Shown here: in pieces, positions 17,304-25,639 of the stretch
Layout: each line of letters begins with the position of its first letter
Position numbering within the stretch: the first letter of the stretch is position 1
DNA from: JBBQWZ01 sp038210135
Lineage (GTDB): Bacteria; Acidobacteriota; Terriglobia; Bryobacterales; Bryobacteraceae
Assembly: GCA_038210135.1 (NCBI GenBank)
Contig: JBBQWZ010000007.1
Coordinates: forward strand, 1-64,000
DNA: 64,000 nucleotides
Reading direction: 5' to 3'
Notes under the pieces: generated by a model
Database searches by the model: none
What the model was told of the DNA's origin: nothing
The model's input: only the letters and a program-made list of their open reading frames with translations
Made by a program: the position numbers and the translations under genes

Positions 17304-18305
17304 ATGAAAATCAGCGTCCTCGACCAGTCTCCGATCTCGCAAGGCTCGACCGGCGCCGACGCCCTCCGCAACACCATCGACCTCGCGAAACTCGCCGATC
17401 GCCTCGGCTATGCCCGCTATTGGGTCGCCGAACACCACGGCACTCCCATGCTCGCCTGCGCCAATCCCGAAGTGATGATCGCCGCCATTGGAGCCGCCAC
17501 CGCCCGCATCCGCATCGGCAGCGGCGGCGTCATGCTCCCCCATTACAGCCCCCTCAAGGTCGCCGAAACCTTCAGCATCTTGAGCGCCCTCTACCCCAAT
17601 CGCGTCGATCTCGGAGTCGGCCGCGCCCCCGGCACCGATCACTACACCGCCTTCGCCCTCCAGCGCGACCGCCGTCAGGCCGCCCCCGACGATTTTCCGG
17701 AACAGCTCGGCGAACTCCTCGGGTACCTCGAAAACTCGCTGCCGAAAGAGCATCCGTTCCGCCGCCTTGCCGTATCGCTCCCCGGCCGTCCGCACGTTCC
17801 CGAAGTCTGGCTCCTCGGCTCCTCCGAACAAAGCGCGCTGTGGGCCGCCGAAACCGGACTCCCCTACTGCTTCGCCGATTTCATCAATCCCAACGGAGCC
17901 GATTACGCCGCCACCTACCGCGAGCGCTTCGTCCCCTCTCTAACCCTTGAGAAACCGCAAATGATGGTCGCCGGATGGGCCGTCTGCGCCGAGACCAACG
18001 AGGAAGCGCAACGCATTGCGTCGAGCGCACGAATGACCAGAGCCATGATGAATGCCGGCAAGCTCATCGCCGTGCCGCCCGTCGAAACCGCCCTCGAATT
18101 TCTCGAAGCCCGCGGATCGAACGCCGACACGGTAGCCCGTCCGCGCCGAGCCATCATCGGCGATCCCGCCACCGTCAAACGAGGGATTGAAGAATTAGCC
18201 GCGCTCTACGGAGCCGACGAAGTCCACATCGTAACGATCACCTACGACCACCAAGCCCGCCGCCGCTCCTACGAATTGATCGCGGAAGCGTTCAACCTCA
18301 ATTGA
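17304..18305 (+). CDS. LLM-class flavin-dependent oxidoreductase (luciferase-like, group 1)
   Basis: A 333-residue cytoplasmic TIM-barrel flavoprotein of the bacterial luciferase-like family. The opening MKISVLDQSPIS, then YWVAEHHGTPMLACANP (about 39-55), IRIGSGGVMLPHYSPLKVAE (69-88) and DLGVGRAPGTDH (102-113) are hallmark segments of the MsnO8-type subgroup. It would use FMNH2 or F420H2; a motif for choosing between them is not clear. The natural substrate is unknown for most members. The gene is monocistronic, convergent with the decarboxylase gene (15 bp apart). Confidence 0.92.
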   Translation: MKISVLDQSPISQGSTGADALRNTIDLAKLADRLGYARYWVAEHHGTPMLACANPEVMIAAIGAATARIRIGSGGVMLPHYSPLKVAETFSILSALYPNRVDLGVGRAPGTDHYTAFALQRDRRQAAPDDFPEQLGELLGYLENSLPKEHPFRRLAVSLPGRPHVPEVWLLGSSEQSALWAAETGLPYCFADFINPNGADYAATYRERFVPSLTLEKPQMMVAGWAVCAETNEEAQRIASSARMTRAMMNAGKLIAVPPVETALEFLEARGSNADTVARPRRAIIGDPATVKRGIEELAALYGADEVHIVTITYDHQARRRSYELIAEAFNLN

Positions 18306-18320
18306 TCCGGTGTTCCTGAA

Positions 18321-20450
18321 TCAACGCCGCAGGGAGTCCGCGGCGAACCCCACCGCCAACCGAGCCTCTACCTTCGCCGCCAGCATCTCCACGAACTCCG
18401 CCAGCAACTCCTGCTTATGACCCGTCTCCGCCGCCATCACGTGATAGTGGCTCATCACCGTAGCCCGCAACAGGAACAATCCCTCGCCCTCGTACTCCCC
18501 ACATGACAACCCCGCCCGCTCCAGCAGCATCGCCATCGCCCCAGCCGAATACGCCGGAGGCGCAATCTCGGTGCGCGACAAAAAGAACGGCTGCGCGTAA
18601 CTGTAATTCCCATCCCCGTGCTCCGCGTCGATCGTGAACTGCTCGTATACAGCGCGATTCAACGCGTTGGTCCCCGCCACCGTCGGATCCTGCTTCGCCA
18701 CCGCCAGGAAGCACAATACATTCATGTCCGGCGGCATTTCCGTGATCGGCACAAACCGGAACGCCGCCTCCTGTCCGTTCGCCCTCGACGACACGTCCCA
18801 GTGCACCAGCCGTTCATACAACTCGCGCGCCGCCAATAACGACGCCCGGATAATCTCGCCGTATCCTGACCGGTCCGGCGGAATCATGCGATGCGACAAC
18901 CAGCACGCCGCTACCGCCGCACCCGGCTTCGATCCCTCCAAAATGAATGGACCCACCGACGTCGGCGGATGGTGATGATGCGCCCGCACCTCCTCCGCGC
19001 TGGCCTCTGAAATATACGGAGCCTCTTCCGTCATAAACTGCCGCACCAGATCGTTTCGAAACGCCACCACCCCGCACGGATACGGAATGTACCCCAGCTT
19101 GTGCGGATCCACCGTAATCGAATCCGCCAGCGGAAATGCCTCAAACGCCGAAGTCACTTCCGAATATCCCCAGCGCAGCGAAATCGTCTTCTCGTAATGC
19201 CCCCGCCGGATCGTCAGTTCGCGCGAAACAAATTCGCTGACGTCCTCCTCCGGCCGCTTCCCATCCGGATCCATGAACAGCGATCGCATATAACCGCCCC
19301 AAGCGGCATCGGCATGCAGCCAGAAACTCTGCCCTTCTGTCCGTTCCAAATCCTCCCGCAGCTCGTGCAGTCGGTGTATCGGATCCACCGCTCCTTCTTC
19401 CGTGGTTCCCGCCACGCCAATGACCGCCAGAGGAAACATCCCCTCCGCTTGCGCCTTCTGCATCTTCCGCCGCAGATCGCCCACGTCGATCCGGAACATC
19501 GAATCCACATCCACCAGGATCACGTTCGCACGCCCCACACCCAGCAGATCCGCAATCTTGCCGAAGCTATAGTGCCGCGTCCCCGCCACAAAAATCGCCG
19601 GAGGATGCTCCCCGTAACAAGCTCGCGACCCGTGATGCGCAATACTGAAGCGGCTCTCGGCCAGCAGTTCATAGGCCCGCTTGCCCGCCGCCGTCCGATC
19701 CAGATCGAAATGCCGCCGCACCGCGTCCGCAAAGCGTCCATAGAGATACACCGCCTGGTTCGGCTTGATTCCCAGAATCTGCCGCGCCGTCAGCGTCTCG
19801 ATCCCCGACCTTGCCGCCGCGTCCTGATCCGCTAATCGCATCGCCAGCGGAATCCCGTGCCGTATGCACGCGTCCCGCACCGCCAATGGAAAGTAGCGGA
19901 TGTTCCGCGCCGCCCACAGCGCTTCCATATTGGCGACCGTGCCGCCCGAAGTGATGTGCGCCCACCCAAATTCCGTCTTCACGCCGCTCGGACCCGCCTT
20001 CTTCGGCGGCGCCTCAAACCCCAGCATCCGTAATATGTCCGACCCCACGTCCAGTTCCCACTGCACCGTCACCGGAGCCGCTTCCGGCGTCACGTTGTTT
20101 GGGTTGTACAGCATCCCCGCGAAATAGCCCAAGAGGCTCGGGATCGTCTGGTCCGCCGTCATGTGCGCGTTGTATCGCGGACTGTACACCGGAAAATGCC
20201 GCCGGAATCCCGCCAACATCTCGGAAATCTGCTGGAACAACTCGTCGTTCCAAGCCATCGCCTCGCGCCGCAGGCCTTGCGTCACCAGGATTTCGTCAGA
20301 AGGAAAGTAGTTCCGCCGCCAGTGAAAATAGTCTTGCAAAATGTGGAGGAACATCTTTTCCTCCAGCTCTGCATTCTCGGCCTTAGGCCCGAGAAACCAG
20401 GCGGCGAGGCGGCGCGTGCGCTCACGCTCGAGCGGCGGTTCAGTGTGCAC
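18321..20450 (-). CDS. Pyridoxal-phosphate-dependent group II decarboxylase
   Basis: A 709-residue PLP enzyme of the glutamate/aromatic amino-acid decarboxylase family, longer than the usual 450-550 because of extended N- and C-termini. HADAAWGGYMRS holds the PLP-binding aspartate and TVDPHKLGY the Schiff-base lysine; GGTVANMEALWAARN and the VIGVAGTTEEGAVDPI segment are also typical. A GTG start follows GAGGT. It would decarboxylate an amino acid to an amine or act on a modified amino acid; the substrate cannot be assigned. It faces the PEP-CTERM gene divergently across a 245-bp gap. Confidence 0.9.
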   Translation of the reverse strand: MHTEPPLERERTRRLAAWFLGPKAENAELEEKMFLHILQDYFHWRRNYFPSDEILVTQGLRREAMAWNDELFQQISEMLAGFRRHFPVYSPRYNAHMTADQTIPSLLGYFAGMLYNPNNVTPEAAPVTVQWELDVGSDILRMLGFEAPPKKAGPSGVKTEFGWAHITSGGTVANMEALWAARNIRYFPLAVRDACIRHGIPLAMRLADQDAAARSGIETLTARQILGIKPNQAVYLYGRFADAVRRHFDLDRTAAGKRAYELLAESRFSIAHHGSRACYGEHPPAIFVAGTRHYSFGKIADLLGVGRANVILVDVDSMFRIDVGDLRRKMQKAQAEGMFPLAVIGVAGTTEEGAVDPIHRLHELREDLERTEGQSFWLHADAAWGGYMRSLFMDPDGKRPEEDVSEFVSRELTIRRGHYEKTISLRWGYSEVTSAFEAFPLADSITVDPHKLGYIPYPCGVVAFRNDLVRQFMTEEAPYISEASAEEVRAHHHHPPTSVGPFILEGSKPGAAVAACWLSHRMIPPDRSGYGEIIRASLLAARELYERLVHWDVSSRANGQEAAFRFVPITEMPPDMNVLCFLAVAKQDPTVAGTNALNRAVYEQFTIDAEHGDGNYSYAQPFFLSRTEIAPPAYSAGAMAMLLERAGLSCGEYEGEGLFLLRATVMSHYHVMAAETGHKQELLAEFVEMLAAKVEARLAVGFAADSLRR

Positions 20451-20527
20451 TCTACCTCAGCATACGCCCTTTGTGCTTGCCTGCCAATCACTTAGCGGCC
20501 AAACTACCGAGCATCTAGTACTGCCAC

Positions 20528-20554
20528 AGTACCAAAACCCATTCGGTTTTCTGG
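20528..20554 (+). promoter_or_regulatory. Interrupted inverted repeat in divergent intergenic region
   Basis: AGTACCAAAACC and GGTTTTCTGGTAC form a two-part stem around CATTC, between the divergent decarboxylase and PEP-CTERM genes. It could be an operator or a hairpin in a leader; nothing decides between them. Confidence 0.25.
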
Positions 20555-20597
20555 TACGTACGGGAACCCCGGGCGGATAGGTCGCCTCAAGCCCCAC

Positions 20598-20614
20598 CTG
20601 TAAAAACATTACAG
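20598..20614 (+). promoter_or_regulatory. Inverted repeat upstream of PEP-CTERM gene
   Basis: CTGTAA (20598-20603) and TTACAG (20609-20614) are a perfect inverted repeat with a 5-nt spacer, about 82 bp before the start of the PEP-CTERM gene. The position fits an activator or repressor site. Confidence 0.3.
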
Positions 20615-20695
20615 CACCCGAGGAGACATCGCCGAGGGAAACCGGAGTCGCTACGCAAAGCCGCCCGGAAGATTTCCAGACTGAAAGGTTCAACC

Positions 20696-21403
20696 ATGCA
20701 GAAATTTCTAGCCAGCTCTCTATTCCTGACATGCATGCTCGGCAGCGCACTTGCAACGCCGATCACGTGGTCCAATAGCTTTTTCCCCACCGCTTTCTCG
20801 AGCGGCACCGATCTCGGTTTCACTTCCCATAACTTCACCAGCGACGCCGGCGGAGTGCTCCTCCCCGTCACCTCGCTCACGCTGAATAACATGCCCGTCG
20901 CAGGTGTCGTCGGAACCACCACCTACACCCAACAACTCGGCACCGCCCTCGACCTCGGCTGGCAGAATCTGGGCGCGCCCGGCGCCGAGCACGGTCTCGG
21001 AATCTGGGACGCCATCCACGATGCGGAAATCCGCAAAAGCTCGGCTCTCCAGATCAACCTTTCGGGCATCACCTTCACCAACGTCGCCTTCACCCTCGAC
21101 AGCATCAATTCCGGCAACACCACGGCCGGCGAAGGCTATCGCATCTGGGGTTCGGCCACTGCCGGCGGCGTCATGACGCTCATCGCGCAGAGCACCTTCT
21201 CCACCGGCGGCTTCGTGCAGACGAAAACCTTCAACAACACCTACAAGTTCTTCGAGATCACTTCGAACACCCCCACCGACGGCCTGAGCAGCGTCGTACT
21301 CCGCAGCGTCGCCACCGATGCGGTTCCCGAGCCCTCCACCTACGCCATGCTCGGCATGGGTATGCTCGCCCTGGGAATCGCCCGCCGCAAGTTCGCGAAA
21401 TAA
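20696..21403 (+). CDS. PEP-CTERM sorting-domain surface protein
   Basis: 235 residues. It has a signal peptide at 1-20 (ending SALA), a beta-sandwich-like middle rich in T, G and S, and a textbook PEP-CTERM tail: VPEPSTYAMLGMGMLALGI followed by ARRKFAK. It would be exported, cut by an exosortase and held in the envelope or extracellular matrix. GAAAGG lies 6 nt upstream of the ATG as a ribosome-binding site. A strong intrinsic terminator follows 18 bp after the stop, so it is monocistronic. Confidence 0.9.
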   Translation: MQKFLASSLFLTCMLGSALATPITWSNSFFPTAFSSGTDLGFTSHNFTSDAGGVLLPVTSLTLNNMPVAGVVGTTTYTQQLGTALDLGWQNLGAPGAEHGLGIWDAIHDAEIRKSSALQINLSGITFTNVAFTLDSINSGNTTAGEGYRIWGSATAGGVMTLIAQSTFSTGGFVQTKTFNNTYKFFEITSNTPTDGLSSVVLRSVATDAVPEPSTYAMLGMGMLALGIARRKFAK

Positions 21404-21421
21404 CTTCCTTCCGCAAGCAAT

Positions 21422-21451
21422 AAAGGCCCGGGCATCTGCCCCGGGCCTTTT
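21422..21451 (+). terminator. Intrinsic terminator
   Basis: A perfect 11-bp stem, AAAGGCCCGGG (21422-21432) with CCCGGGCCTTT (21440-21450) and a 7-nt loop, is followed by T and a C/T-rich run. It lies 18 bp after the PEP-CTERM stop. The A-rich left arm lets it serve the opposite strand as well. Confidence 0.85.
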
Positions 21452-21457
21452 CCTGTT

Positions 21458-21530
21458 AAGTGGCATAGGCTAAAGTGGCATAGGCCTCCGGCCTGTGCAA
21501 ACTAAGTGGCATAGGCCTCCGGCCTGTGCA
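21458..21530 (+). repeat. Family A hairpin repeat cluster
   Basis: A truncated copy (21458-21470, ends after ATAGGC) is followed by two full 27-bp copies at 21473-21499 and 21504-21530. The cluster sits between the terminator and the convergent S9 peptidase gene. Confidence 0.9.
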
Positions 21531-21557
21531 AATTTCAACCAATCCCATCCACCAACC

Positions 21558-23627
21558 TCAAGGCTTCCCCCCATGCTGGTCGAACCAATCGACAATGTAA
21601 GAAATCTTTGCCAAATGATGACTTGGCCGACGCGACAATCCATGCGGCTCCCCCGGAATCCGCACCAACACGCTATCGATCCGCCGCATCTTTAACGCCG
21701 CATAATACTGCTCCGACTCGGAAATTGGAGTGCGGTAATCCTCTTCCCCGGTCATCACCATCGTCGGCGTCGTCACCTTGTTCACCACCGACAACAGCGA
21801 CCGCTTCTCGTAGTTCTCCAGATTCTCCCTGCTATCCCACGGAGCCCCCGCGAACCAATACTGGCTCATCCGCGGACCAATATCCGCCGTCCCAATCCAG
21901 CTATACCAATTGATCACTGGATACAACGAAGCCGCGCCCTTGAAACGCGTCGAGTTCCCCACCATCCAGCAAGTCAGCACGCCGCCGCCGCTTCCACCCG
22001 TCACAAACAGATTGTTCGGATCCACATACCCCTTCGCGATCACCGCGTCCACGCCGGAATTCAAATCGTAGAAATCGTCCCCTGGATACGACAAGTGAAT
22101 CGCGTTGCCGAAATCGACGCCATAGCTCGTCGAGCCGCGTGGATTCGTATACAGCACCACGTAATCCTTCGCCGCGAAAACCTGCTTCTCAAAATCGAAC
22201 CGGTCCCCATAATTCGCAAACGGACCGCCATGGATCTCGAGAATCATCGGATACTTCCGCGCCGGATTGAAGTCGGGCGGCTTAATAATCCACCCCTGCA
22301 CCGCTTTGCCGTCCTTTGACGACTTGTACCAGATCTCCTCCACCGCGCCCAGCTTCCTCTGCGCCAGCAACTCGCGGTTCACATGGGTGATCGTCGTCAA
22401 TCCCGACCCATCCAACATCCCCACCGCGATATCGCCCGGATTCGCCGGATCCGCCACCGTCGTCGCAAACCGCCCATTCGCCGACAGCGACAACGCGTCG
22501 CCCCCGCCATACGCGCTCAAACCAGAACCCAAATGCGCCGAAACCTCCCGCGCCTTTCCATCGAGCGGCGCATACCCCAACTTCGTATCGCCCTGATCCG
22601 TATAAATGAAATACAGCCCGCGCCCATCCGGAGCCCACGTCGGATTCGCAATATCTCGATCCAACTCCGTCGCCAGTTGCCGCGAATTCGTGCCGTCGCG
22701 GAACATCACGTACAAATGATTCACGTGATAGCCCTGGTGCCGGTCGTCGAATCCCGTATAAGCGATCCGCTTCCCATCCGGCGAAATGGCCGGAGAATTG
22801 TCCGCGCCCTTGCGGCTCGTCAGCGTCTTCACCGCGCCGTCCGCCACCGAAAATTCGTGGACCTCCGTGTTGACCGAATCGTACTCCCAATCCGCCGTCC
22901 GATTCGCCGACAGCAAAATGCTCTTGCTGTCCGGAGTCCACACCGGCTTCGCGCCCGCGCCTAAACCCGTGCCGCCATGATTGAACTTGCCCGTCGAAAT
23001 CTGCCGCGCCGCCCCACCTTCCGCCGACACCACAAACAAATGGTGGAAGCCCGGCTTCAAATACCCAATCTGGTCGAACCGGTACACCAGCCGGTCGATC
23101 ACCTTCGCCGGCTCCGCCCACTTCGCGCCCTCCGGCGCGTGCGGCAAATTCCCCAGCCGCCGCGGAGCCTCCGCGACCAGCATTAGGAACGCGATCGACT
23201 TCCCATCCGGCGACCACTCCATCGCACTCGGAGCCTCCGGGACGCTCGTCATCCGCGCCATCTGCCCCGTGTCCGACCAACGCTGCCAGATCTGCGTCGA
23301 GCCACCGCGGTCCGACACAAACACGATCCGGTTTCCATCCGGAGCCCACCGCGGACCCGCGTCCTTGTAATTTCCAGTCGTGATCGGACGATTGTCCGAC
23401 CCATCGAAATTCACCATCCAAAGATTCGAGTAACGGGTATCGGACTGGATGTCTGCGAAGTTGACGACGTACACAATCCGCTTCCCGTCCGGCGAAATCT
23501 GCGGATCCGCAATCGTCCGAAGGGAAAACACGTCATAAGCAGAAAGCCTCTGCGCAGTCTGCGCAAAGGCAAGAGAAGTGAAAGAAACCAGCAAACTCAG
23601 CGAGAAAACAAATCGGAGAGGGAACAT
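21558..23627 (-). CDS. Secreted S9-family prolyl oligopeptidase-like peptidase
   Basis: 689 residues from the ATG at 23627, chosen for its AGGAG site 9 nt upstream and the signal peptide MFPLRFVFSLSLLVSFTSLA; the frame is open further upstream through repeats. An N-terminal seven-bladed propeller with PD40/WD40-like units (ISPDGKRIVYV, WAPDGNRIVFVSD) occupies about 25-400. The C-terminal alpha/beta hydrolase has the nucleophile in GGSGGG, the acid in TGEEDYRTP and the histidine in GEPHG. It would cleave short peptides in the periplasm, probably for amino-acid scavenging. It is complete and of normal length. Confidence 0.93.
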   Translation of the reverse strand: MFPLRFVFSLSLLVSFTSLAFAQTAQRLSAYDVFSLRTIADPQISPDGKRIVYVVNFADIQSDTRYSNLWMVNFDGSDNRPITTGNYKDAGPRWAPDGNRIVFVSDRGGSTQIWQRWSDTGQMARMTSVPEAPSAMEWSPDGKSIAFLMLVAEAPRRLGNLPHAPEGAKWAEPAKVIDRLVYRFDQIGYLKPGFHHLFVVSAEGGAARQISTGKFNHGGTGLGAGAKPVWTPDSKSILLSANRTADWEYDSVNTEVHEFSVADGAVKTLTSRKGADNSPAISPDGKRIAYTGFDDRHQGYHVNHLYVMFRDGTNSRQLATELDRDIANPTWAPDGRGLYFIYTDQGDTKLGYAPLDGKAREVSAHLGSGLSAYGGGDALSLSANGRFATTVADPANPGDIAVGMLDGSGLTTITHVNRELLAQRKLGAVEEIWYKSSKDGKAVQGWIIKPPDFNPARKYPMILEIHGGPFANYGDRFDFEKQVFAAKDYVVLYTNPRGSTSYGVDFGNAIHLSYPGDDFYDLNSGVDAVIAKGYVDPNNLFVTGGSGGGVLTCWMVGNSTRFKGAASLYPVINWYSWIGTADIGPRMSQYWFAGAPWDSRENLENYEKRSLLSVVNKVTTPTMVMTGEEDYRTPISESEQYYAALKMRRIDSVLVRIPGEPHGLSRRPSHHLAKISYIVDWFDQHGGKP

Positions 23628-23671
23628 CGGTGCAGCTCCTTGATGGTCTTCCATCCTACCGCAAGCACCCC

Positions 23672-23698
23672 TGAACCCGGAGCGTAAGCGACGGGACG
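23672..23698 (+). repeat. Family B dispersed repeat
   Basis: TGAACCCGGAGCG then TAAGCGACGGGACG, a consensus copy 45 bp upstream of the S9 peptidase start, followed 70 bp later by a family C copy. Confidence 0.8.
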
Positions 23699-23770
23699 CA
23701 GAAGCCTCGAAGCGCGCACGAGACCGCACGAAGTTCCGCACAGCAAGATCCCGTAGCCGCCCCGAATCCG

Positions 23771-23813
23771 AGCCGCGACTACAGTGCTCCGAAGGAGCAC
23801 GCCAGGAGCGGAC
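23771..23813 (+). repeat. Family C hairpin repeat
   Basis: AGCCGCGACTACA, the perfect hairpin GTGCTCC (23784-23790) GAA GGAGCAC (23794-23800), then GCCAGGAGCGGAC. It is nearly the same as the copy at 30453-30495. Confidence 0.8.
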
Positions 23814-23860
23814 CCGCAAAGCGCCAGAATTTCATAGCAGCGGAATCCAACCGCGACGCA

Positions 23861-24286
23861 CTAATGCTTGCCGAACAACCGGACCTTCGGCCGCACCGAC
23901 GCCCGATCCGCCTTGCCGTAAAAGAACTCCACACTCTGGATCACCCGGCGTTCTCCCGGCAGATCGATCACCCGAGTCTTGCCGCCGGCGCCAATCTTCT
24001 CCCGCACCTCGATCGGCTCCGACGTGCCATTCCCGTAATGCACAATGACCTTTTCAAAATGGACCGGCCCGCCCGAAACCTTCAGCTGAATCGCGCGGTA
24101 CATCCCCGCGCCCCCGCCGACCTTGATCATGTCGTGATCCTGTTTCCCGTTCACATTGGCTTCGCCCATAAAATCCCACTTGCTCACCGTCTCCGCGGTC
24201 TTCGCCTTCTGGCCATAAACCGCCTGAAACGGCGCCAGAACCATCGCTACCGCCAAACTCAATTTCGCCAACGTGCGTGTCTTCAT
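23861..24286 (-). CDS. Secreted DUF2541-like protein
   Basis: 141 residues with a signal peptide at 1-25 (ending AVYGQ). The mature part, with VSGGPVHFEKVIVHYGNG, GGKTRVIDLPGERR and VEFFYGKAD, follows the pattern of small periplasmic beta-sandwich proteins of the DUF2541 type as I recall it. The function is unknown. It is monocistronic, running away from the Sel1-repeat gene on the other strand. Confidence 0.7.
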   Translation of the reverse strand: MKTRTLAKLSLAVAMVLAPFQAVYGQKAKTAETVSKWDFMGEANVNGKQDHDMIKVGGGAGMYRAIQLKVSGGPVHFEKVIVHYGNGTSEPIEVREKIGAGGKTRVIDLPGERRVIQSVEFFYGKADRASVRPKVRLFGKH

Positions 24287-24385
24287 AAAATCCTTTCGCT
24301 TGAGTATGTCACACCAGGTTTATTTTTCCTCAGGCCAATAATGCCCCACGTTCCGCATCTTCGCCAGGTGAGGTTGCGCCCGCAA

Positions 24386-24871
24386 ATGACGGATTCGTTC
24401 GACGCCGCGCGTCACTACCGGCTTGCGCTCGATGCCCGCCGGAGTGGCGATCCCGCCGCTGCCGCCGCCCACCTTATCGACGCCGCCAACGCCCGCCACA
24501 AGCCCGCCATCAAGCTGCTCGCCGCCTGGAAAATCGAAGGCTACCTGCCTTTTGAAGATGACGACGAAGCCATCCTCCTGCTTGAAGACGCGGAAAAGCA
24601 CGGCGTCGATGCGGCCAGCTTTGCGCTCGCGGAACGGGTTCGCGAAGGACGTGGCGTCGAGCCGGATCCGAAACGCGCCGTCGCCCTCTACACCGCCGCC
24701 GCCCGCAACCGGCACGTGCCGTCCATGCTCCGCCTCGCCGATTGCTATGAAAACGGAGAGGGAGTCAAAGCCGACCCCAGAATCGCGCAGCGCTGGCGCG
24801 AGAAAGCCGACGGTACCCCGCCTATTGCGGAGGCCCAGGCGTCATCGTCGACTCCACGTCGAATTTCTTGA
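24386..24871 (+). CDS. Sel1-repeat (TPR-like) protein
   Basis: 161 residues from ATG 24386; the long open frame upstream is the shadow of the opposite gene. Three Sel1-like repeats are visible at about 28-62, 63-98 and 99-140 (AVALYTAAARNRHVPSMLRLADCYENGEGV is the clearest unit, at about 100-129). There is no signal peptide, so it is likely cytoplasmic and protein-binding. Its 3' end overlaps the 3' end of the convergent gene by 50 bp. Confidence 0.78.
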   Translation: MTDSFDAARHYRLALDARRSGDPAAAAAHLIDAANARHKPAIKLLAAWKIEGYLPFEDDDEAILLLEDAEKHGVDAASFALAERVREGRGVEPDPKRAVALYTAAARNRHVPSMLRLADCYENGEGVKADPRIAQRWREKADGTPPIAEAQASSSTPRRIS

Positions 24872-25622
24872 ATCGCGATAATTTGTACTCTGTCCGCAGC
24901 CACGGATGAATATCCTTGCCTCGTTCTTCATACACGTCAAGGACGACCAGGTTTGCATGCCACACGTCCAATCCTAATTGTATGTATCCCGTCGTGATCG
25001 TCGATCCGGGTCTTGCGAACGCGTGCTCGCCGACGACGGTGAACACTCGCCGCAGGCCGACGTACTCTTCCTGATCGATCCAGAACTTTTTCTGGTAACT
25101 GAGAACGTCGCGCTCGTGCTGGCTCTTCGCCATCAGATCCCGCCGCGGGCTCGACTCGATCACCCACGCCTTCCTCGCACCGATCGATTCCTCGCCAACC
25201 ACCCGATTCTCGTACAGGGTTAACAATTCCTCGAGCGACCCCAAGTCCGCCGATTTCCTGCCGGTAAAAATGCGCCCGCCCGGTGCCGCCGGACGCCAGT
25301 GCTTCCGCCGTTCCTCCGCCGTTTCCCGCATCTCCTTTTCGACCCGCGCCTGTTCGCGTCCAGAAAGCGGCTTGCCATTACGCGCCGTCATTTTGCGGTA
25401 TTCGAGCCCCTCGACAAAAACAATCTCGTGCGTCTCGGAATTCAGTTTCTTTTTTTGCCCATTCTCGTACCGCATCCGGTCCGTCTCTTCGAGATAGGTG
25501 AATTGATTCGCCCGCTCCACCATGCTCTTCTCGACGGCAATGAATTTCTTAAGAATGGCGTCCGCCTCTTCGGCACTCCATAGCGGAAGGGTGGCTGCCA
25601 GCAATGCGACGCAGAGCTTCAT
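24822..25622 (-). CDS. Exported hypothetical protein, lipoprotein-sorting-like
   Basis: 266 residues from ATG 25622 (signal peptide MKLCVALLAATLPLWSA). The first ATG of the open frame, at 25802, would place 60 unlikely residues ahead of the signal and overlap the transporter gene. The mature protein begins with a coiled region (ADAILKKFIAVEKSMVERANQ) and continues as alternating strands (RDLMAKSQHERDVLSYQKKFWIDQ is a helix-strand segment). It resembles periplasmic DUF families with an outer-membrane lipoprotein-sorting fold common in Acidobacteria. The role is unknown. It is 17 bp downstream of the nucleoside transporter on the same strand, so probably co-transcribed. Confidence 0.65.
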   Translation of the reverse strand: MKLCVALLAATLPLWSAEEADAILKKFIAVEKSMVERANQFTYLEETDRMRYENGQKKKLNSETHEIVFVEGLEYRKMTARNGKPLSGREQARVEKEMRETAEERRKHWRPAAPGGRIFTGRKSADLGSLEELLTLYENRVVGEESIGARKAWVIESSPRRDLMAKSQHERDVLSYQKKFWIDQEEYVGLRRVFTVVGEHAFARPGSTITTGYIQLGLDVWHANLVVLDVYEERGKDIHPWLRTEYKLSRFKKFDVESTMTPGPPQ

Positions 25623-25639
25623 GAAAAACATAAAACCAG

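Noticed and set aside
22282..23421. Long minus-strand frame of 379 residues inside the S9 peptidase
   Set aside because: It is the shadow of the true minus-strand frame; glycine-, arginine- and aspartate-rich low-complexity translation with no family motifs and no start signal.
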